Shown here: positions 23,766 through 34,067 of the stretch, one piece after another | Layout: every line of letters begins with the position of its first letter | Position numbering within the stretch: the stretch's first letter is position 1 | Assembly (NCBI RefSeq): GCF_009755885.1 | Contig: NZ_VYIX01000001.1 | Span: 392,419 to 456,418 of the forward strand | Length of the DNA stretch: 64,000 nucleotides | Reading direction: 5' to 3' | From: Brachyspira sp. SAP_772 | Lineage (GTDB): Bacteria > Spirochaetota > Brachyspiria > Brachyspirales > Brachyspiraceae | The notes under the pieces: model-generated | The model's input: the letters and a program-made list of their open reading frames with translations, nothing else | Told to the model about the DNA's origin: nothing | Database searches by the model: none | Position numbers and translations under genes: made by a program

Positions 23766-26345
23766 TTATTTTTCAAAAACCAAACCGTCACCCTCTTTTA
23801 CAACTTTTATAGTATCTCCCTCTAAATATTTTCCAGCAAGCATTTCTTTAGCTAATGGATTTTCTATATAATTCTGTATCGCTCTTTTTAATGGTCTTGC
23901 TCCAAACTGAGGATCATAACCAATATCAGCAATATAGTCTATAGCCTCATCACTCACATCTAAAGTTATTCTTCTGTCTTTAAGTCTGTTAGCAACTCTT
24001 GCTATTTGATTTCTTACTATCTCAGCAATATATTTTTTGTCAAGTCTAGTAAATGTTATTATCTCATCTATTCTGTTTAAGAACTCTGGTCTAAATGACA
24101 TTTTTAGTAACTCTTGAATTTTTTCTTTGATATCATTAGTATCATTAGCTTCAAGAATTAAATCAGAGCCTAAATTACTTGTCATTATGATAATAGCATT
24201 TTTGAAATCTACTATTCTTCCTTGTCCGTCAGTAAGTCTTCCATCATCTAATACCTGAAGTAAAACATTAAACACGTCAGGGTGAGCTTTTTCTATCTCG
24301 TCAAACAGTATAACAGAATAAGGTCTTCTTCTTACTGCCTCTGTTAATTGTCCGCCTTCATCATAACCTACATATCCCGGAGGAGCTCCTATAAGTCTGC
24401 TGACAGAAAACTTCTCCATATACTCACTCATATCTATTCTTGTTAAAGCTTTTTCATCGCTAAACAAGAAATCAGCAAGTGTTTTAGCAAGCTCAGTTTT
24501 ACCAACTCCAGTAGGTCCTATAAATAAGAAACTTCCAAGCGGTTTGTTTTCATCAGAAAGTCCTGCTCTGTTTCTTCTTATAGCATCAGCAACTGAAGTT
24601 ATAGCTTCATCTTGTCCTACAACTCTTTTGTGTAAAACTTCTTCAAGCTGTAAGTATTTTTGTTTTTCACTTGTAAGCATTTTACTTACAGGTATTCCAG
24701 TCCATACAGATATTACTCTAGCTATATCATCTTCAGAAATCTCTTCTCTTAAAAGTCTTTTCTTATCAGAGTTTTTAGCTTCTTCCATAGCTTTTGCTGC
24801 TTCTTCTAATTTTTTCTGTAATTCTGGTATTTTACCATATTTTATTTCGGCAGCTTTTGCTAAATTACCTTCTCTTGTATATTGAGTCTCTTTTATATTT
24901 AAAGCCTCAAGTTCTTCTTTTAATTTTCTAGTTTCTTCAATTCTTCCTTTTTCGTTATCCCATTGAAGTTTCATAGTGTTGCGTTCTTCAGAAAGTTCAG
25001 ATAATTCTTTTTCAAGTTTTTCTAATCTCTCTTTAGATGCTGCATCATTTTCGTTTGAAAGAGCTTGTTTTTCTATATTAAGCTGTAATATTTTTCTTTC
25101 AATTTTGTCAAGTTCTGTAGGCTGACTGTCTATTTCTATTTTTAATTGGCTTGCAGCTTCATCTACCAAGTCAATAGCTTTATCTGGTAAAAACCTATTA
25201 GTTATGTATCTATTAGATAAAACAGCAGCAGCAACTAATGCATCGTCTTTTATTCTTACACCATGATGAACTTCGTATTTATCTTTTAAACCTCTTAATA
25301 TTGAAATAGTATCTTCAACACTAGGCTCTTTACAATAAACCTGTTGGAATCTTCTCTCAAGTGCTTTATCTTTTTCAATATATTTTCTATATTCATCTAA
25401 AGTAGTTGCACCTATTGCTCTTAATTCGCCTCTTGCTAATGCAGGTTTTAAAAGGTTAGAAGCGTCCATTGCTCCCTCTGTAGCACCAGCTCCTACAAGT
25501 GTATGAAGCTCATCTATAAACAATATTATGTTGCCTTCAGATTTCTCTATCTCTGTAATAACAGCTTTTAATCTTTCTTCAAACTCTCCTCTAAACTTAG
25601 CACCAGCTACCAATGCACCTAAATCTAAAGCTAATAGCCTTTTATCTTTAAGCCCCTCAGGTACATCTTGAGAAACTATTCTTCTTGCAAGTCCTTCAAC
25701 AATAGCAGTTTTACCAACTCCCGGCTCACCTATAAGCACAGGATTATTTTTTGTTCTTCTTGACAACACCTGCATAACACGCCTTATCTCTTCATCACGT
25801 CCTATAACAGGGTCGATTTTTTCTGCTTCTGCTAATGCTGTTAAATCACGGCAATATTTATCAAGTGCTTGCATTTTTGCTTCTGGGTCTTGGCTATTAA
25901 CACTTTGTCCGTTTCTTAATGCTTTTAATGCAGTTAAAACTTCTTTTTTGCTTATGCCGCTTTTCCTAAGCATGTCGCCTGCTTTATTGTCTGCTTCAAC
26001 AAGTGCTAAGAATATATGCTCTGTTGATACATATTGATCTTTTAAAGCATTAGCTTCTTTTTCTGCTTTTGCTAAAACTTTACCAGCATTAGTAGACAAA
26101 TGTAACTGCACATTTTCACCTGTAACCTTTACATTTTCATCAACTAATCTTTGAGTTTTATCTATCAATGTATTTATAGGAACGCCTATTCTTTCAACTA
26201 ATGGCTGAATAAGTCCGTCCTCTTGTTTTAATAATGCAAGAAGTAAATGCTCGCTTTTTATTTCATTATGGTCTTCACCATTAGCTATATTAGCAGCTTC
26301 ATTTACTGCCTCTTGAGCTTTTATTGTATATTTATTGTAATCCAT
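23766..26345 (-). CDS. clpB: ATP-dependent disaggregase ClpB
   Basis: Hexameric AAA+ chaperone that rescues aggregated proteins with DnaK. The 859 residues show the N-terminal repeat domain (1-150), the first AAA module with Walker A GEPGVGKT at 206-213, a long middle coiled coil (about 400-520), and the second AAA module with GPTGVGKT near 605 and [15 protein letters not shown]. The ATG at 26345 is preceded in frame by a stop two codons upstream, so it is fixed. Yet no Shine-Dalgarno lies close to it: the nearest AAGGAG is 34 nt away with a hairpin in between. Confidence 0.97.
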   Translation of the reverse strand: MDYNKYTIKAQEAVNEAANIANGEDHNEIKSEHLLLALLKQEDGLIQPLVERIGVPINTLIDKTQRLVDENVKVTGENVQLHLSTNAGKVLAKAEKEANALKDQYVSTEHIFLALVEADNKAGDMLRKSGISKKEVLTALKALRNGQSVNSQDPEAKMQALDKYCRDLTALAEAEKIDPVIGRDEEIRRVMQVLSRRTKNNPVLIGEPGVGKTAIVEGLARRIVSQDVPEGLKDKRLLALDLGALVAGAKFRGEFEERLKAVITEIEKSEGNIILFIDELHTLVGAGATEGAMDASNLLKPALARGELRAIGATTLDEYRKYIEKDKALERRFQQVYCKEPSVEDTISILRGLKDKYEVHHGVRIKDDALVAAAVLSNRYITNRFLPDKAIDLVDEAASQLKIEIDSQPTELDKIERKILQLNIEKQALSNENDAASKERLEKLEKELSELSEERNTMKLQWDNEKGRIEETRKLKEELEALNIKETQYTREGNLAKAAEIKYGKIPELQKKLEEAAKAMEEAKNSDKKRLLREEISEDDIARVISVWTGIPVSKMLTSEKQKYLQLEEVLHKRVVGQDEAITSVADAIRRNRAGLSDENKPLGSFLFIGPTGVGKTELAKTLADFLFSDEKALTRIDMSEYMEKFSVSRLIGAPPGYVGYDEGGQLTEAVRRRPYSVILFDEIEKAHPDVFNVLLQVLDDGRLTDGQGRIVDFKNAIIIMTSNLGSDLILEANDTNDIKEKIQELLKMSFRPEFLNRIDEIITFTRLDKKYIAEIVRNQIARVANRLKDRRITLDVSDEAIDYIADIGYDPQFGARPLKRAIQNYIENPLAKEMLAGKYLEGDTIKVVKEGDGLVFEK

Positions 26346-26720
26346 ATTCTAATTAATTGACGGCTCTTAAACCGCCTAACTCCTTTATATTATTTTTATT
26401 AAATAATTTTGTTTCAGCATTTAATTGCTGTACGTTTATATATATGCAAGAAACGTGCCAGAGATATGACTATTATAAGCCATTTTACTATATTAAAATA
26501 TCATATTTTGATATTTTTTTGAACTCAATTTTTAAATTATGTGTAATTATATACATCTTATGATAGCTATATGTATTAATATTATACTAATAATAGGTGT
26601 GTTGTATTATAATTATACAAACTATTATGTAAAAATATATTCTTATTGACTTTCATATTATATTTTATATAATAAAACAATTGACTAACTCAATAATTAA
26701 AAATTAAAAGGTATATTAAA
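26346..26720. other. 375-bp divergent intergenic region between clpB and an aldo/keto reductase
   Basis: Next to clpB is a G+C-rich hairpin (GACGG at 26359-26363 with CCGCC at 26372-26376) between the start codon and the distant AAGGAG complement at 26380-26385. Further out are the inverted repeats CAGCA/TGCTG (26415-26430) and ACGTTT/AAACGT (26432-26456). No CIRCE element (TTAGCACTC-N9-GAGTGCTAA) is present. The rest is A+T-rich without a recognisable gene. Confidence 0.5.
26646..26673 (+). promoter_or_regulatory. promoter of the aldo/keto reductase gene
   Basis: TTGACT at 26646-26651 and TATAAT at 26668-26673 with 16-bp spacing, 47 bp before the start codon. Confidence 0.65.
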
Positions 26721-27578
26721 ATGAACAATTTCTCTTCTCTAAACGATTCTTTTGTATTAAGCAATGGTTATAAAATTCCTTGTATAGCTTTTGGTACTTG
26801 GAAGCTTCCAGATGGTGACGATGCTATAAACTCTGTAAAAGAGGCTATAAAGTTAGGTTATAAACATATTGATACAGCTGCCATTTATGAAAATGAGAAA
26901 AGTGTAGGCAAGGCTATAAAAGAAAGCGGTATAAATAGAAAAGAATTATTTGTTACAAGCAAGGTTTGGAATAAAGAGAGAGGATATAATACCACATTAA
27001 AAGCATTTGAAAAAACTCTTAATGATTTAGAGCTTGATTATCTTGACCTTTATTTAATACATTGGCCTGCATCAGAACATCAATTTAAAGATTGGGATAA
27101 TATTAATTTAGAGACTTGGAGAGCTATGACTGAGCTTTATGAAAAAGGTAAAATAAAATCAATAGGTGTTTCTAATTTTATGCCTCATCATTTGAAATCT
27201 TTAATGCAAACAGAAATTAAACCTATGGTTAATCAAATAGAGTTTCATGTTGGTTTTATGCAAGAAGAGACTTTTAAATATTGCAAAGATAATAATATAC
27301 TTATTGAAGCTTGGAGTCCTCTAGGTAGAGGCAAAATGCTTGATAATGATTTATTAAAAGAAATTGCTGCTAAATATAAAAAGTCTGTTGCACAGCTTTG
27401 CATAAGATGGTGTTTACAAAATAATACACTTCCCCTTCCAAAATCAATGACCCCTTCAAGAATAAAAGAAAATACTGAAGTTTTTGATTTTAATATTAGC
27501 GATGAAGATATGAATACTATAAACAATATAGAATATTTTGCAGGTTCAGAACTTCACCCAGACAAGATAGATTTTTAA
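26721..27578 (+). CDS. aldo/keto reductase
   Basis: NADPH-dependent reductase of aldehydes or ketones, of the 2,5-diketo-gluconate reductase-like AKR branch. The 285-residue TIM barrel has the complete catalytic tetrad: Asp51 and Tyr56 (HIDTAAIYENE), Lys81 (TSKVW) and His114 (YLIHWP). The cofactor-binding end includes LPKSMTPSRIKEN. RBS AAAGG precedes the ATG. It has its own promoter and terminator and so is monocistronic. The physiological substrate is unknown. Confidence 0.93.
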   Translation: MNNFSSLNDSFVLSNGYKIPCIAFGTWKLPDGDDAINSVKEAIKLGYKHIDTAAIYENEKSVGKAIKESGINRKELFVTSKVWNKERGYNTTLKAFEKTLNDLELDYLDLYLIHWPASEHQFKDWDNINLETWRAMTELYEKGKIKSIGVSNFMPHHLKSLMQTEIKPMVNQIEFHVGFMQEETFKYCKDNNILIEAWSPLGRGKMLDNDLLKEIAAKYKKSVAQLCIRWCLQNNTLPLPKSMTPSRIKENTEVFDFNISDEDMNTINNIEYFAGSELHPDKIDF

Positions 27579-27603
27579 TTTTATATTAAATAATTAAAAA
27601 AAT

Positions 27604-27660
27604 AACAATTCAAACATATTTATAAGCTATGATTGAATTGTTAATTTTTTTTATTTTTTT
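27604..27660 (+). terminator. rho-independent terminator after the aldo/keto reductase
   Basis: AACAATTCAA at 27604-27613 pairs perfectly with TTGAATTGTT at 27633-27642 and is followed by a long T tract. It lies between convergent genes. Confidence 0.78.
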
Positions 27661-27662
27661 AT

Positions 27663-28478
27663 TTATAATGCTTTAATAAAATCTATAGTGAAATTATTGC
27701 ACCAAATAGCAGTTTCTGGATTAAAGTTTTCATTATGCAAATCTGTATTTGATAATATTCTTATTCCTATAAAAGGTATATTAAAAGCTCTTGCTACTTG
27801 TGCAGCAGCTACAGTTTCCATCTCTTCAGCAGAAGTGTTATATTTATTATGAAGCATATTTATTCTTTCTAATTCTCTATTCCATTGGTCCGCAGTTCCT
27901 ATAGTTCCTTCAACCACTTTGCCATTTGTGTAATTTATAGTTTTTGCTATATTAACTAAATCTATATCACTATAAAATGCCATATTTGTTATGAAATTAT
28001 TATTCTCATCTCTAAGCCTTTGAACATCATCTAAAAATATCCAATTATTTTGATCGCTATTTTCTGATTTTTCTGTTCTAAAAGCTCCTATATTAATTAT
28101 ATTAGTACCCAAAACAATATCACCAGAATGTAAATTAATATCATGACCTCCAGATGTGCCTTGATTAATAATAATAGTAGGTTTATATTTTTCTATACCT
28201 ATAGCAGTAGCCGCAGAAGCATTAACAAGCCCAATTTCTGTTCTAGATACTATTACCTTGTTTAATCCATTCTTTCCTTCCAAAGTGCCAACAAAAAAAG
28301 TCCAAGAACCATATCTTTCTTCTTTCACATCTTTTAAACTTGCTATCATAGTATCAACTTCTATATCCATCGCTCCTTGAACTAATACTATATTTTTATA
28401 ATTTTCATTGCTGTTTGAATTATTATTACAGGATAATAATAATATCAAACTAAAAAACATAATTAATATTTTTTTCAT
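27663..28478 (-). CDS. lipoprotein MTA/SAH nucleosidase-like protein
   Basis: Predicted to hydrolyse methylthioadenosine or S-adenosylhomocysteine, but exported. The 271 residues start with a lipoprotein signal (lipobox L-L-S-C, Cys17) and a short Asn/Ser linker. The PNP/UDP-phosphorylase fold of the MTAN type follows. Catalytic-type residues are visible: the Glu in GAMDIEVDTM, EMETVAAAQVARAF, and the Asp in SNTDLHNE, with the INQGTSGGHD substrate loop. A lipidated MTAN is known in Borrelia (Bgp). The cytosolic form would lack the signal. It is separated from metK, the SAM synthetase gene, by a reductase gene and a terminator. Confidence 0.88.
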   Translation of the reverse strand: MKKILIMFFSLILLLSCNNNSNSNENYKNIVLVQGAMDIEVDTMIASLKDVKEERYGSWTFFVGTLEGKNGLNKVIVSRTEIGLVNASAATAIGIEKYKPTIIINQGTSGGHDINLHSGDIVLGTNIINIGAFRTEKSENSDQNNWIFLDDVQRLRDENNNFITNMAFYSDIDLVNIAKTINYTNGKVVEGTIGTADQWNRELERINMLHNKYNTSAEEMETVAAAQVARAFNIPFIGIRILSNTDLHNENFNPETAIWCNNFTIDFIKAL

Positions 28479-28555
28479 TTTTGTATCCTTTATGTATCCT
28501 TAATTTTTAATAGAGAAGCATTATAAATATATTTATTATAAAGTCAATGATTGTA

Positions 28556-29251
28556 TTAATTTTTCCAAGGACGTTTATTATCAAGCCAGCCTTTTTCTTT
28601 CCAATAATTATAATCATTTTCTGTGATTTTCTTTTTTTGATGTAATTTTCTCATCAAATGAAAAAGCATTTTTGTTTTTATAGAAGGCTTTATATTGCCA
28701 TAATCTTTTTTTATTTTGTTAGCTAAAGAATATATTTGTTTTCTTATTTTTTCTTTTATATCTTCGCTTACATCATTCCACGTTACTTCTCTCACAGCAA
28801 AACCAATTTTATATGTTTTAGCAACACCCCAAAAAAATGTGCTGTCAGCTATATCTTTAGTTGTTTCCTTCATTCCGCCTCCTGCAGCAGTAGAAATGCA
28901 TACAACTTGTTTTCTAAACATACTCTCTTCTGGTCTATGTATCATCCATCTATAACCGTAATGGTCTAATAGTGTTTTCATTGCAGCTGTTACATGATAT
29001 ACATACACTGGGCTTGCAAATATTATTATATCAGCATTATCCATAGCTGAAGTGATAGGCTTTAATGATTCATAATGAGGGCATAGTGTCTCTGACTTCC
29101 TAAAACAATTATTACACCCTACACAAAAAGAATTAAAATCTCTAGGAAGAAAAAACTCTGTAACTTCGCCATCTAATTTATCATAAAGCATTTTAGCAGC
29201 GTTGTAAGTAGAACCCTTATGACTTTGACCATGTATAACTGTTATTTTCAT
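28556..29251 (-). CDS. flavodoxin-like NAD(P)H-dependent FMN reductase
   Basis: A 231-residue protein with a flavodoxin-like fold of the NADPH-FMN reductase/iron-sulfur flavoprotein group. The FMN phosphate loop is GQSHKGSTYN (8-17). A CVGCNNCF pair with a later C-P-H places cysteines where iron-sulfur flavoproteins bind their cluster. ASPVYVYHVTAAMKTLLDH and STAAGGGM complete the flavin site. The C-terminal 60 residues are basic and specific. Substrates are unknown. It is transcribed alone between two divergent or terminated units. Confidence 0.82.
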   Translation of the reverse strand: MKITVIHGQSHKGSTYNAAKMLYDKLDGEVTEFFLPRDFNSFCVGCNNCFRKSETLCPHYESLKPITSAMDNADIIIFASPVYVYHVTAAMKTLLDHYGYRWMIHRPEESMFRKQVVCISTAAGGGMKETTKDIADSTFFWGVAKTYKIGFAVREVTWNDVSEDIKEKIRKQIYSLANKIKKDYGNIKPSIKTKMLFHLMRKLHQKKKITENDYNYWKEKGWLDNKRPWKN

Positions 29252-29363
29252 TTTTTATATATCTCTTATAATGAATTATCAATCTAAATTATACGACATA
29301 GTTATGAGGCTGTAAAGTATTTATTATGTTGCAAAATATGATTATTAGTTTGATTTTTTTAGT

Positions 29364-29403
29364 AAAAAGGCTTACCAATGCTAATTCATTGATAAGCCTT
29401 GAA
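29364..29403 (-). terminator. terminator after metK
   Basis: AAGGCTTACCAATG and CATTGATAAGCCTT (29367-29400) form a 14-position stem with one mismatch around a six-base loop. On the minus strand the stem is followed by TTTTT, so it terminates metK. Confidence 0.8.
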
Positions 29404-29429
29404 TGTTTAAAATTTATTAAATTAAAAAA

Positions 29430-30617
29430 TTATTTTGTTGGGTTAGCAAATAGATGTTTGATATCTGTTTTTTCCCAAGTAAACTCTGGAAGCTCTCTTC
29501 CAAAATGTCCATAAGCAGTAGTTTTTTCATATATTGGTCTTCTTAAATCTAATGTTTTGATTATGCCTGCTGGAGTTAAATCAATTTGTTTAGAAATAAT
29601 AGCAGCTAATACTTCATCATGAACTTTACAAGTACCAAAAGTATTAACATATACAGATAAAGGCTCAGGAACACCAATAGCATAAGCAAACTGAACCAAA
29701 GCTCTGTCAGCAATACCAGAAGCAACAATGTTTTTAGCAACATAACGAGCCATATAGCAAGCACTTCTATCTACTTTTGTAGGATCTTTTCCAGAGAAAG
29801 CACCGCCTCCATGAGCACCATGTCCGCCGTAACTATCTACAATTATTTTTCTTCCTGTTAATCCGCAGTCTCCCATAGGTCCGCCAACTACAAATGAACC
29901 TGTTGGGTTAATATAGTATTTTGTGTTTTCATCAAGCATATTAGCTGGACATATTTCATTTATTACATGTTTTTTTATGTCTTCTTCTATTTGTTTATGC
30001 TCAACACCTGCAGCATGCTGAGTAGAAATAACAACAGCATCTATTCTAGCAGCTTTACCGTCTTTGTATTCTATTGTAACCTGACTTTTTCCGTCTGGTC
30101 TTAAATAGTCAACAATTTTGTCTTTTCTAACCTTTGTTAAACGTTCTGCTAATCTATGAGCTAAATGTATGCTTAAAGGCATTAAAGTTTCTGTTTCATT
30201 TATAGCATAACCAAACATTATACCTTGGTCGCCTGCACCTTCAGAAACATTTGAACTTTCAGAATTAAATAATCCTTTACCAGCACTAACACCCATATCT
30301 ATATCTGGAGATTGTTCTGCAATAGCCTCCATAACCGCACAAGTATCAGCATCAAAACCCATATCGCTGCTTGTGTATCCTATTCGCCTTACGGTATCTC
30401 TAGCGATTTTTTGATAATCTAATCTAGCTTTTGTAGTGATTTCTCCGGCAATGATGAGCATTCCTGTTTTTGCTAAAGTTTCACATGCCACTCTAGAATT
30501 AGGATCTTGTTTTAAACATTCGTCTAAGACTGCATCGCTTACAGCATCGCAAATCTTATCAGGATGGCCTTCTGTTACCGACTCAGAAGAGAAATGATAA
30601 TTTTTTATTTCAGCCAT
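29430..30617 (-). CDS. metK: S-adenosylmethionine synthetase MetK
   Basis: Makes S-adenosylmethionine from methionine and ATP. The 395 residues cover the full family. Seen are [14 protein letters not shown] with the ATP-binding His18, [24 protein letters not shown] (the signature hexapeptide region), [15 protein letters not shown] and [16 protein letters not shown] (loop and Lys/Asp metal sites). No SAM riboswitch was found in the 5' region. A promoter and AAAAGG ribosome site are visible. Confidence 0.97.
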   Translation of the reverse strand: MAEIKNYHFSSESVTEGHPDKICDAVSDAVLDECLKQDPNSRVACETLAKTGMLIIAGEITTKARLDYQKIARDTVRRIGYTSSDMGFDADTCAVMEAIAEQSPDIDMGVSAGKGLFNSESSNVSEGAGDQGIMFGYAINETETLMPLSIHLAHRLAERLTKVRKDKIVDYLRPDGKSQVTIEYKDGKAARIDAVVISTQHAAGVEHKQIEEDIKKHVINEICPANMLDENTKYYINPTGSFVVGGPMGDCGLTGRKIIVDSYGGHGAHGGGAFSGKDPTKVDRSACYMARYVAKNIVASGIADRALVQFAYAIGVPEPLSVYVNTFGTCKVHDEVLAAIISKQIDLTPAGIIKTLDLRRPIYEKTTAYGHFGRELPEFTWEKTDIKHLFANPTK

Positions 30618-30646
30618 AGTTTTACCTCTTTTAAAATAATCGTTTA

Positions 30647-30675
30647 ATTTTATATTATGTTTATATAATAGTCAA
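30647..30675 (-). promoter_or_regulatory. promoter of metK
   Basis: On the minus strand, TTGACT (complement at 30670-30675), a 17-bp spacer and TAAAAT (complement at 30647-30652), 30 bp before the start codon. Confidence 0.55.
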
Positions 30676-30764
30676 TAACTTTTTTAGATAATTCTAACTA
30701 TAAGCATTTACAAAAACGCTTAATAGTATATAATTTTTTATACATTTTTATTGAGTTATTATTT

Positions 30765-32615
30765 ATGAAAAAGAAAGTTATATTTTTTATCTTTATTTCA
30801 TTTATTGCTTCTTTAATGCTTTATTTTAATCTTGATAAGCCAGAAACTTATGCAAATTATATAAGCATTATGAACACTAATTATATGACTGTGAGAGATG
30901 AAGCAGCACCTGAATATTTTATTGATAATTATAAGCAAAAAAAAGAGAATCTTTTAAAAATGTTTGATGAGAAAGATATATCTGCTGTATTAAAATATAA
31001 GGCTCTTGTTATTTCTTATTTAGGTGAGGAAGAGGTTATATTAAACGGTATAGAAGAAAATAATGTTTTTAATGTTAATATTTCTGATAAAAATAATGGG
31101 GTTGTAATAAGTGAAGAAACTTCAAAGAATTTAAATGTAGAAATTGGAGATAGTGTTATATTAAAGCTAATTACAAAAGATGGTCATTATAATGCTGAAG
31201 AATATGAGGTTTTAAGTATATCAGATGCTTTAAAATATAATTATGTTTTAGTTGATATAGATAATTTAAATAATTTTGTAAAGCTTAATGATTGTGCTAG
31301 TGAGATATATGTAAAAAATAATAGTGTAGATGATAATATAGTTAAGCAAGTGTTTGGTGAAGATTTTGCATATTACTCTTTTAATAATAAAGAAAATACT
31401 AATTATAATAATTTATATTTTATTTTAGCTTATTTCTTTATTTTGTTTTTTAGTTTTATATTTGTAAATAATAATAGTTTGATTTACAGTGTAATATTTT
31501 CTATCATTGGGTTTATGCTTTCTTTAGTTGCTTATTTTATAATAATAAAGTATGCATTAAATACTAATTTTTATTTTGATAATATATATTTAATAGTATT
31601 ATTAGTAAATGTTGTTTCTGTGTTGTCTGCAAAATTAAAAGTCTTTTCAATAAAAAAGATGTTTTTAGAAAGCATAAAATTTTCTAAATTAATTCTTTTT
31701 GGTTTTATTATAGTATATATTTTTGCTTTTGTAGTTTCTTATGATTATTTATTAGAAACAGCCCAAAAAATACCGTCTCCAAATAATAATGTTTATAATA
31801 TTGCTAAAAAAAATACTTCTGATAATACTTTTTTATTGGATGGTGCTATTGGAGATATAAATATTATTAACAATGATGTTACAAGAGTTATATCATTTCC
31901 TGTTGGTGTTGTAATTAGAACAGGAAGTATTCAATCTAGAGTATATGCTTATGATAATTTAAATATTAATTATAATCTTATATCTGGAGAGATGTTTGAA
32001 GGAGAAAATAGAGAAATTGTTATAGGCAAGCATTTGGCGAGGTATTTAAATCTTAAAGTGGGAGACAGTGTTTCTCTTATAGCGAAAAACTCACGCGGCA
32101 TTTTGGATACTATGTATTTTAAGGTTGTTGGAATATATGATATAGATAATTATAATATATATGCTAACTTAAAAACAATGTATGATTTTTTGCATCTTAG
32201 AGGCGGCGACAAATCTCCATACAATGAAAGAATAATAATACAATCAAAAGATAATATATATCCATATTTAAATGAAAAATTAAAAGATAATAATTTAGAT
32301 GAACTTTATATAGAAGGATATGAGAATAATAATACAAAAATATTTAGTTTTATATTTATGGCTTTATTTTTCATATCAGTTTCTTTGTTTAATTCTTTTC
32401 TATTATCAGTTTTTTGTAAAGCAAACAATATTAATAAAAAAGACTCAATTAAAAAATATGCTATATCATTTATCATTGCTGTTATTTTATCGTTAATATT
32501 AATCTTAGTGCTTTATGATATAGTATTTAATTTTATAATATTTTTATTAGTAATTTTTATTTTGTCTTTTGCTTTAACTATAATTTCATCAAATTTATTA
32601 GGCAGTGATATATGA
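30765..32615 (+). CDS. orphan MacB/FtsX-type membrane protein with two periplasmic core domains
   Basis: A 616-residue inner-membrane protein. After an N-terminal anchor (about 5-25) comes a first MacB-like periplasmic core domain (30-215), then four membrane helices (218-340). A second, better conserved core domain follows (345-520), with SGEMFEGENREIVIGKHLARYL, VGDSVSLIAK and MYFKVVGIYD. Two or three C-terminal helices close the protein. This is the layout of a duplicated LolC/MacB permease, but no ABC ATPase is adjacent. A protein without ATPase might work with a distant partner or serve as a mechanotransmitter. It overlaps the next gene by 4 nt (ATGA). Confidence 0.72.
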   Translation: MKKKVIFFIFISFIASLMLYFNLDKPETYANYISIMNTNYMTVRDEAAPEYFIDNYKQKKENLLKMFDEKDISAVLKYKALVISYLGEEEVILNGIEENNVFNVNISDKNNGVVISEETSKNLNVEIGDSVILKLITKDGHYNAEEYEVLSISDALKYNYVLVDIDNLNNFVKLNDCASEIYVKNNSVDDNIVKQVFGEDFAYYSFNNKENTNYNNLYFILAYFFILFFSFIFVNNNSLIYSVIFSIIGFMLSLVAYFIIIKYALNTNFYFDNIYLIVLLVNVVSVLSAKLKVFSIKKMFLESIKFSKLILFGFIIVYIFAFVVSYDYLLETAQKIPSPNNNVYNIAKKNTSDNTFLLDGAIGDINIINNDVTRVISFPVGVVIRTGSIQSRVYAYDNLNINYNLISGEMFEGENREIVIGKHLARYLNLKVGDSVSLIAKNSRGILDTMYFKVVGIYDIDNYNIYANLKTMYDFLHLRGGDKSPYNERIIIQSKDNIYPYLNEKLKDNNLDELYIEGYENNNTKIFSFIFMALFFISVSLFNSFLLSVFCKANNINKKDSIKKYAISFIIAVILSLILILVLYDIVFNFIIFLLVIFILSFALTIISSNLLGSDI

Positions 32616-33499
32616 TAAGAAATATATTTAATAAAAAGAAAAAAGTTATAATTATTTTGTTGTTTATAATATTGCTTCTTTGTTTGTATATGTTTTATTT
32701 TTCAAGGTCTTTGAGGGTAAGATATATTGAATTAGAGTTTGATGATTTACCATATAGTTTTGATAATACAAAAGTGGCATTTGCGGCAGATATGCATGCG
32801 GGGCTTTATATACCAACTTCTCATGTAAAAAAAATGTCTGATATCATAAGAAAAAATAATCCTGATTTAATATTATTTGCAGGCGATTATATTTACAGTG
32901 CTCCGAGGTGGTTTCATTATTATGATTCTAATAATGTTCAAAAGTTTGATGAAGGAATAAAAGATTTAAATACTAAATTTGGCAAATACTCTGTTATGGG
33001 CAATCATGATAATTGGGAGAGCACTCTTGATGTGTCTAATTGTTTGATAAGAAACGGATTTAAAACTATAGATAATAACATAGTGTTTATTACAAACGAA
33101 GCAGGAGATTATATTTCTATAGGAGGGGTTGGAGATTTTTTGACAGATAAAGTAGATTTTGATAGTGCAACCAAAGGAGTAGAAACAAATAATTTCCATA
33201 TACTTTTATCTCATGAACCTCTTTTTCCATTAAAGATTGCTAGAGAAGGCGGATACAATAAGCTAATAGATTTTTTTCTTGCAGGGCATACTCATGGGCT
33301 GCAAATAAGTTTTGTGCCTATCAAACTAATAGAGTTTATAAATAAAAATAGGGAATATCCTTTAATTAGCATATATGGAAATATGAAAGCATATAATACA
33401 AAAGTGTATGTTACATCTGGTGTGGGGGTGGTACTACTTCCATTTAGACTATTTGCTTATCCTGAAATAGTTATTATTACATTGAAAAAAAAGCGATAA
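32612..33499 (+). CDS. membrane-anchored metallophosphoesterase (YkuE/YaeI-like)
   Basis: A 295-residue calcineurin-like phosphoesterase with one N-terminal membrane helix (about 12-30), so the catalytic domain is placed at the membrane. Metal-binding motifs are in order: DMHAG (first Asp and His), LFAGDYI, MGNHDNW, LLSHEP and AGHTHGLQ. YaeI/YkuE members, including LpxG-like enzymes, hydrolyse phosphodiester or pyrophosphate bonds of lipids. The substrate here is not known. It is translationally coupled to the upstream permease-like gene by ATGA overlap. Confidence 0.87.
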   Translation: MIRNIFNKKKKVIIILLFIILLLCLYMFYFSRSLRVRYIELEFDDLPYSFDNTKVAFAADMHAGLYIPTSHVKKMSDIIRKNNPDLILFAGDYIYSAPRWFHYYDSNNVQKFDEGIKDLNTKFGKYSVMGNHDNWESTLDVSNCLIRNGFKTIDNNIVFITNEAGDYISIGGVGDFLTDKVDFDSATKGVETNNFHILLSHEPLFPLKIAREGGYNKLIDFFLAGHTHGLQISFVPIKLIEFINKNREYPLISIYGNMKAYNTKVYVTSGVGVVLLPFRLFAYPEIVIITLKKKR

Positions 33500-33582
33500 T
33501 TTTTTTATTCTTTGTTGCTATAGCAATAGACTTTTATAAGGAAATACTGGATAATTATAAAAAAAATTAAAAGGATATTGCG

Positions 33583-33906
33583 ATGCCAAATTTTATTAAC
33601 AATATAGATTATAAAAAAGTATTATCATTAAAAGATACTGTAGAGATTAACTCTGCATTAACTTTAGTAGACAGAGATAATTTAGCAATAAAAATACTTT
33701 CTGTAGACAAAGACAAATCTATACCAACTCATAGCAGTACAGGAGATGTATTGGTTATCACTATAGACGGTAAGTTTGAGATGACTATAGAAAATGATGC
33801 TTATGTGTTGTCTGAAGGAGAATCTATTTTAATACCTGCTAATGCCAATCATTCATTAAAGGCAATAGAAGCTTTTAAGGTAGTTGTTATACAAGTAAAG
33901 CCATAA
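33583..33906 (+). CDS. small cupin-domain protein
   Basis: A 107-residue single-domain cupin. The two short cupin motifs are seen as SIPTHSSTGDVLVITIDGKFEM and EGESILIPANANHSLKAI (each split by a turn), but the usual metal ligands are reduced: a His is kept in each. AAAAGG precedes the ATG. A terminator follows and the upstream gene ends 84 nt earlier, so it may be a single-gene unit. The role is unknown; such proteins often bind small ligands or sequester metals. Confidence 0.82.
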   Translation: MPNFINNIDYKKVLSLKDTVEINSALTLVDRDNLAIKILSVDKDKSIPTHSSTGDVLVITIDGKFEMTIENDAYVLSEGESILIPANANHSLKAIEAFKVVVIQVKP

Positions 33907-33936
33907 TGGTGTTTTTTATTAATAAATAATTTTTTT

Positions 33937-33971
33937 AAGCATGAGGTTGTTTGTAAGCCTTATGCTTTTTT
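33937..33971 (+). terminator. rho-independent terminator after the cupin gene
   Basis: AAGCATGAGG at 33937-33946 pairs with CCTTATGCTT (one G-U) and is followed by a T run. Confidence 0.8.
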
Positions 33972-34067
33972 ATTATATAGTAATTAAATTGTTTACAATT
34001 TGCTTTTAATAAAGTAATAATTTATAATTATGTTAATATAGTTTTAAATTCTTAAAAGGTTTAATGT

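Noticed and set aside
26357-26563. Small gene of 68 codons divergent from clpB
   Set aside because: It has no ribosome site, has a codon composition unlike real genes here, and runs across the clpB leader hairpin and repeats.
26346-26720. CIRCE/HrcA operator before clpB
   Set aside because: The TTAGCACTC-N9-GAGTGCTAA pattern is absent. The inverted repeats present have other sequences.
30618-30764. SAM riboswitch before metK
   Set aside because: None of the conserved SAM-I, SAM-II or SMK cores could be found; only a promoter and a short leader are seen.
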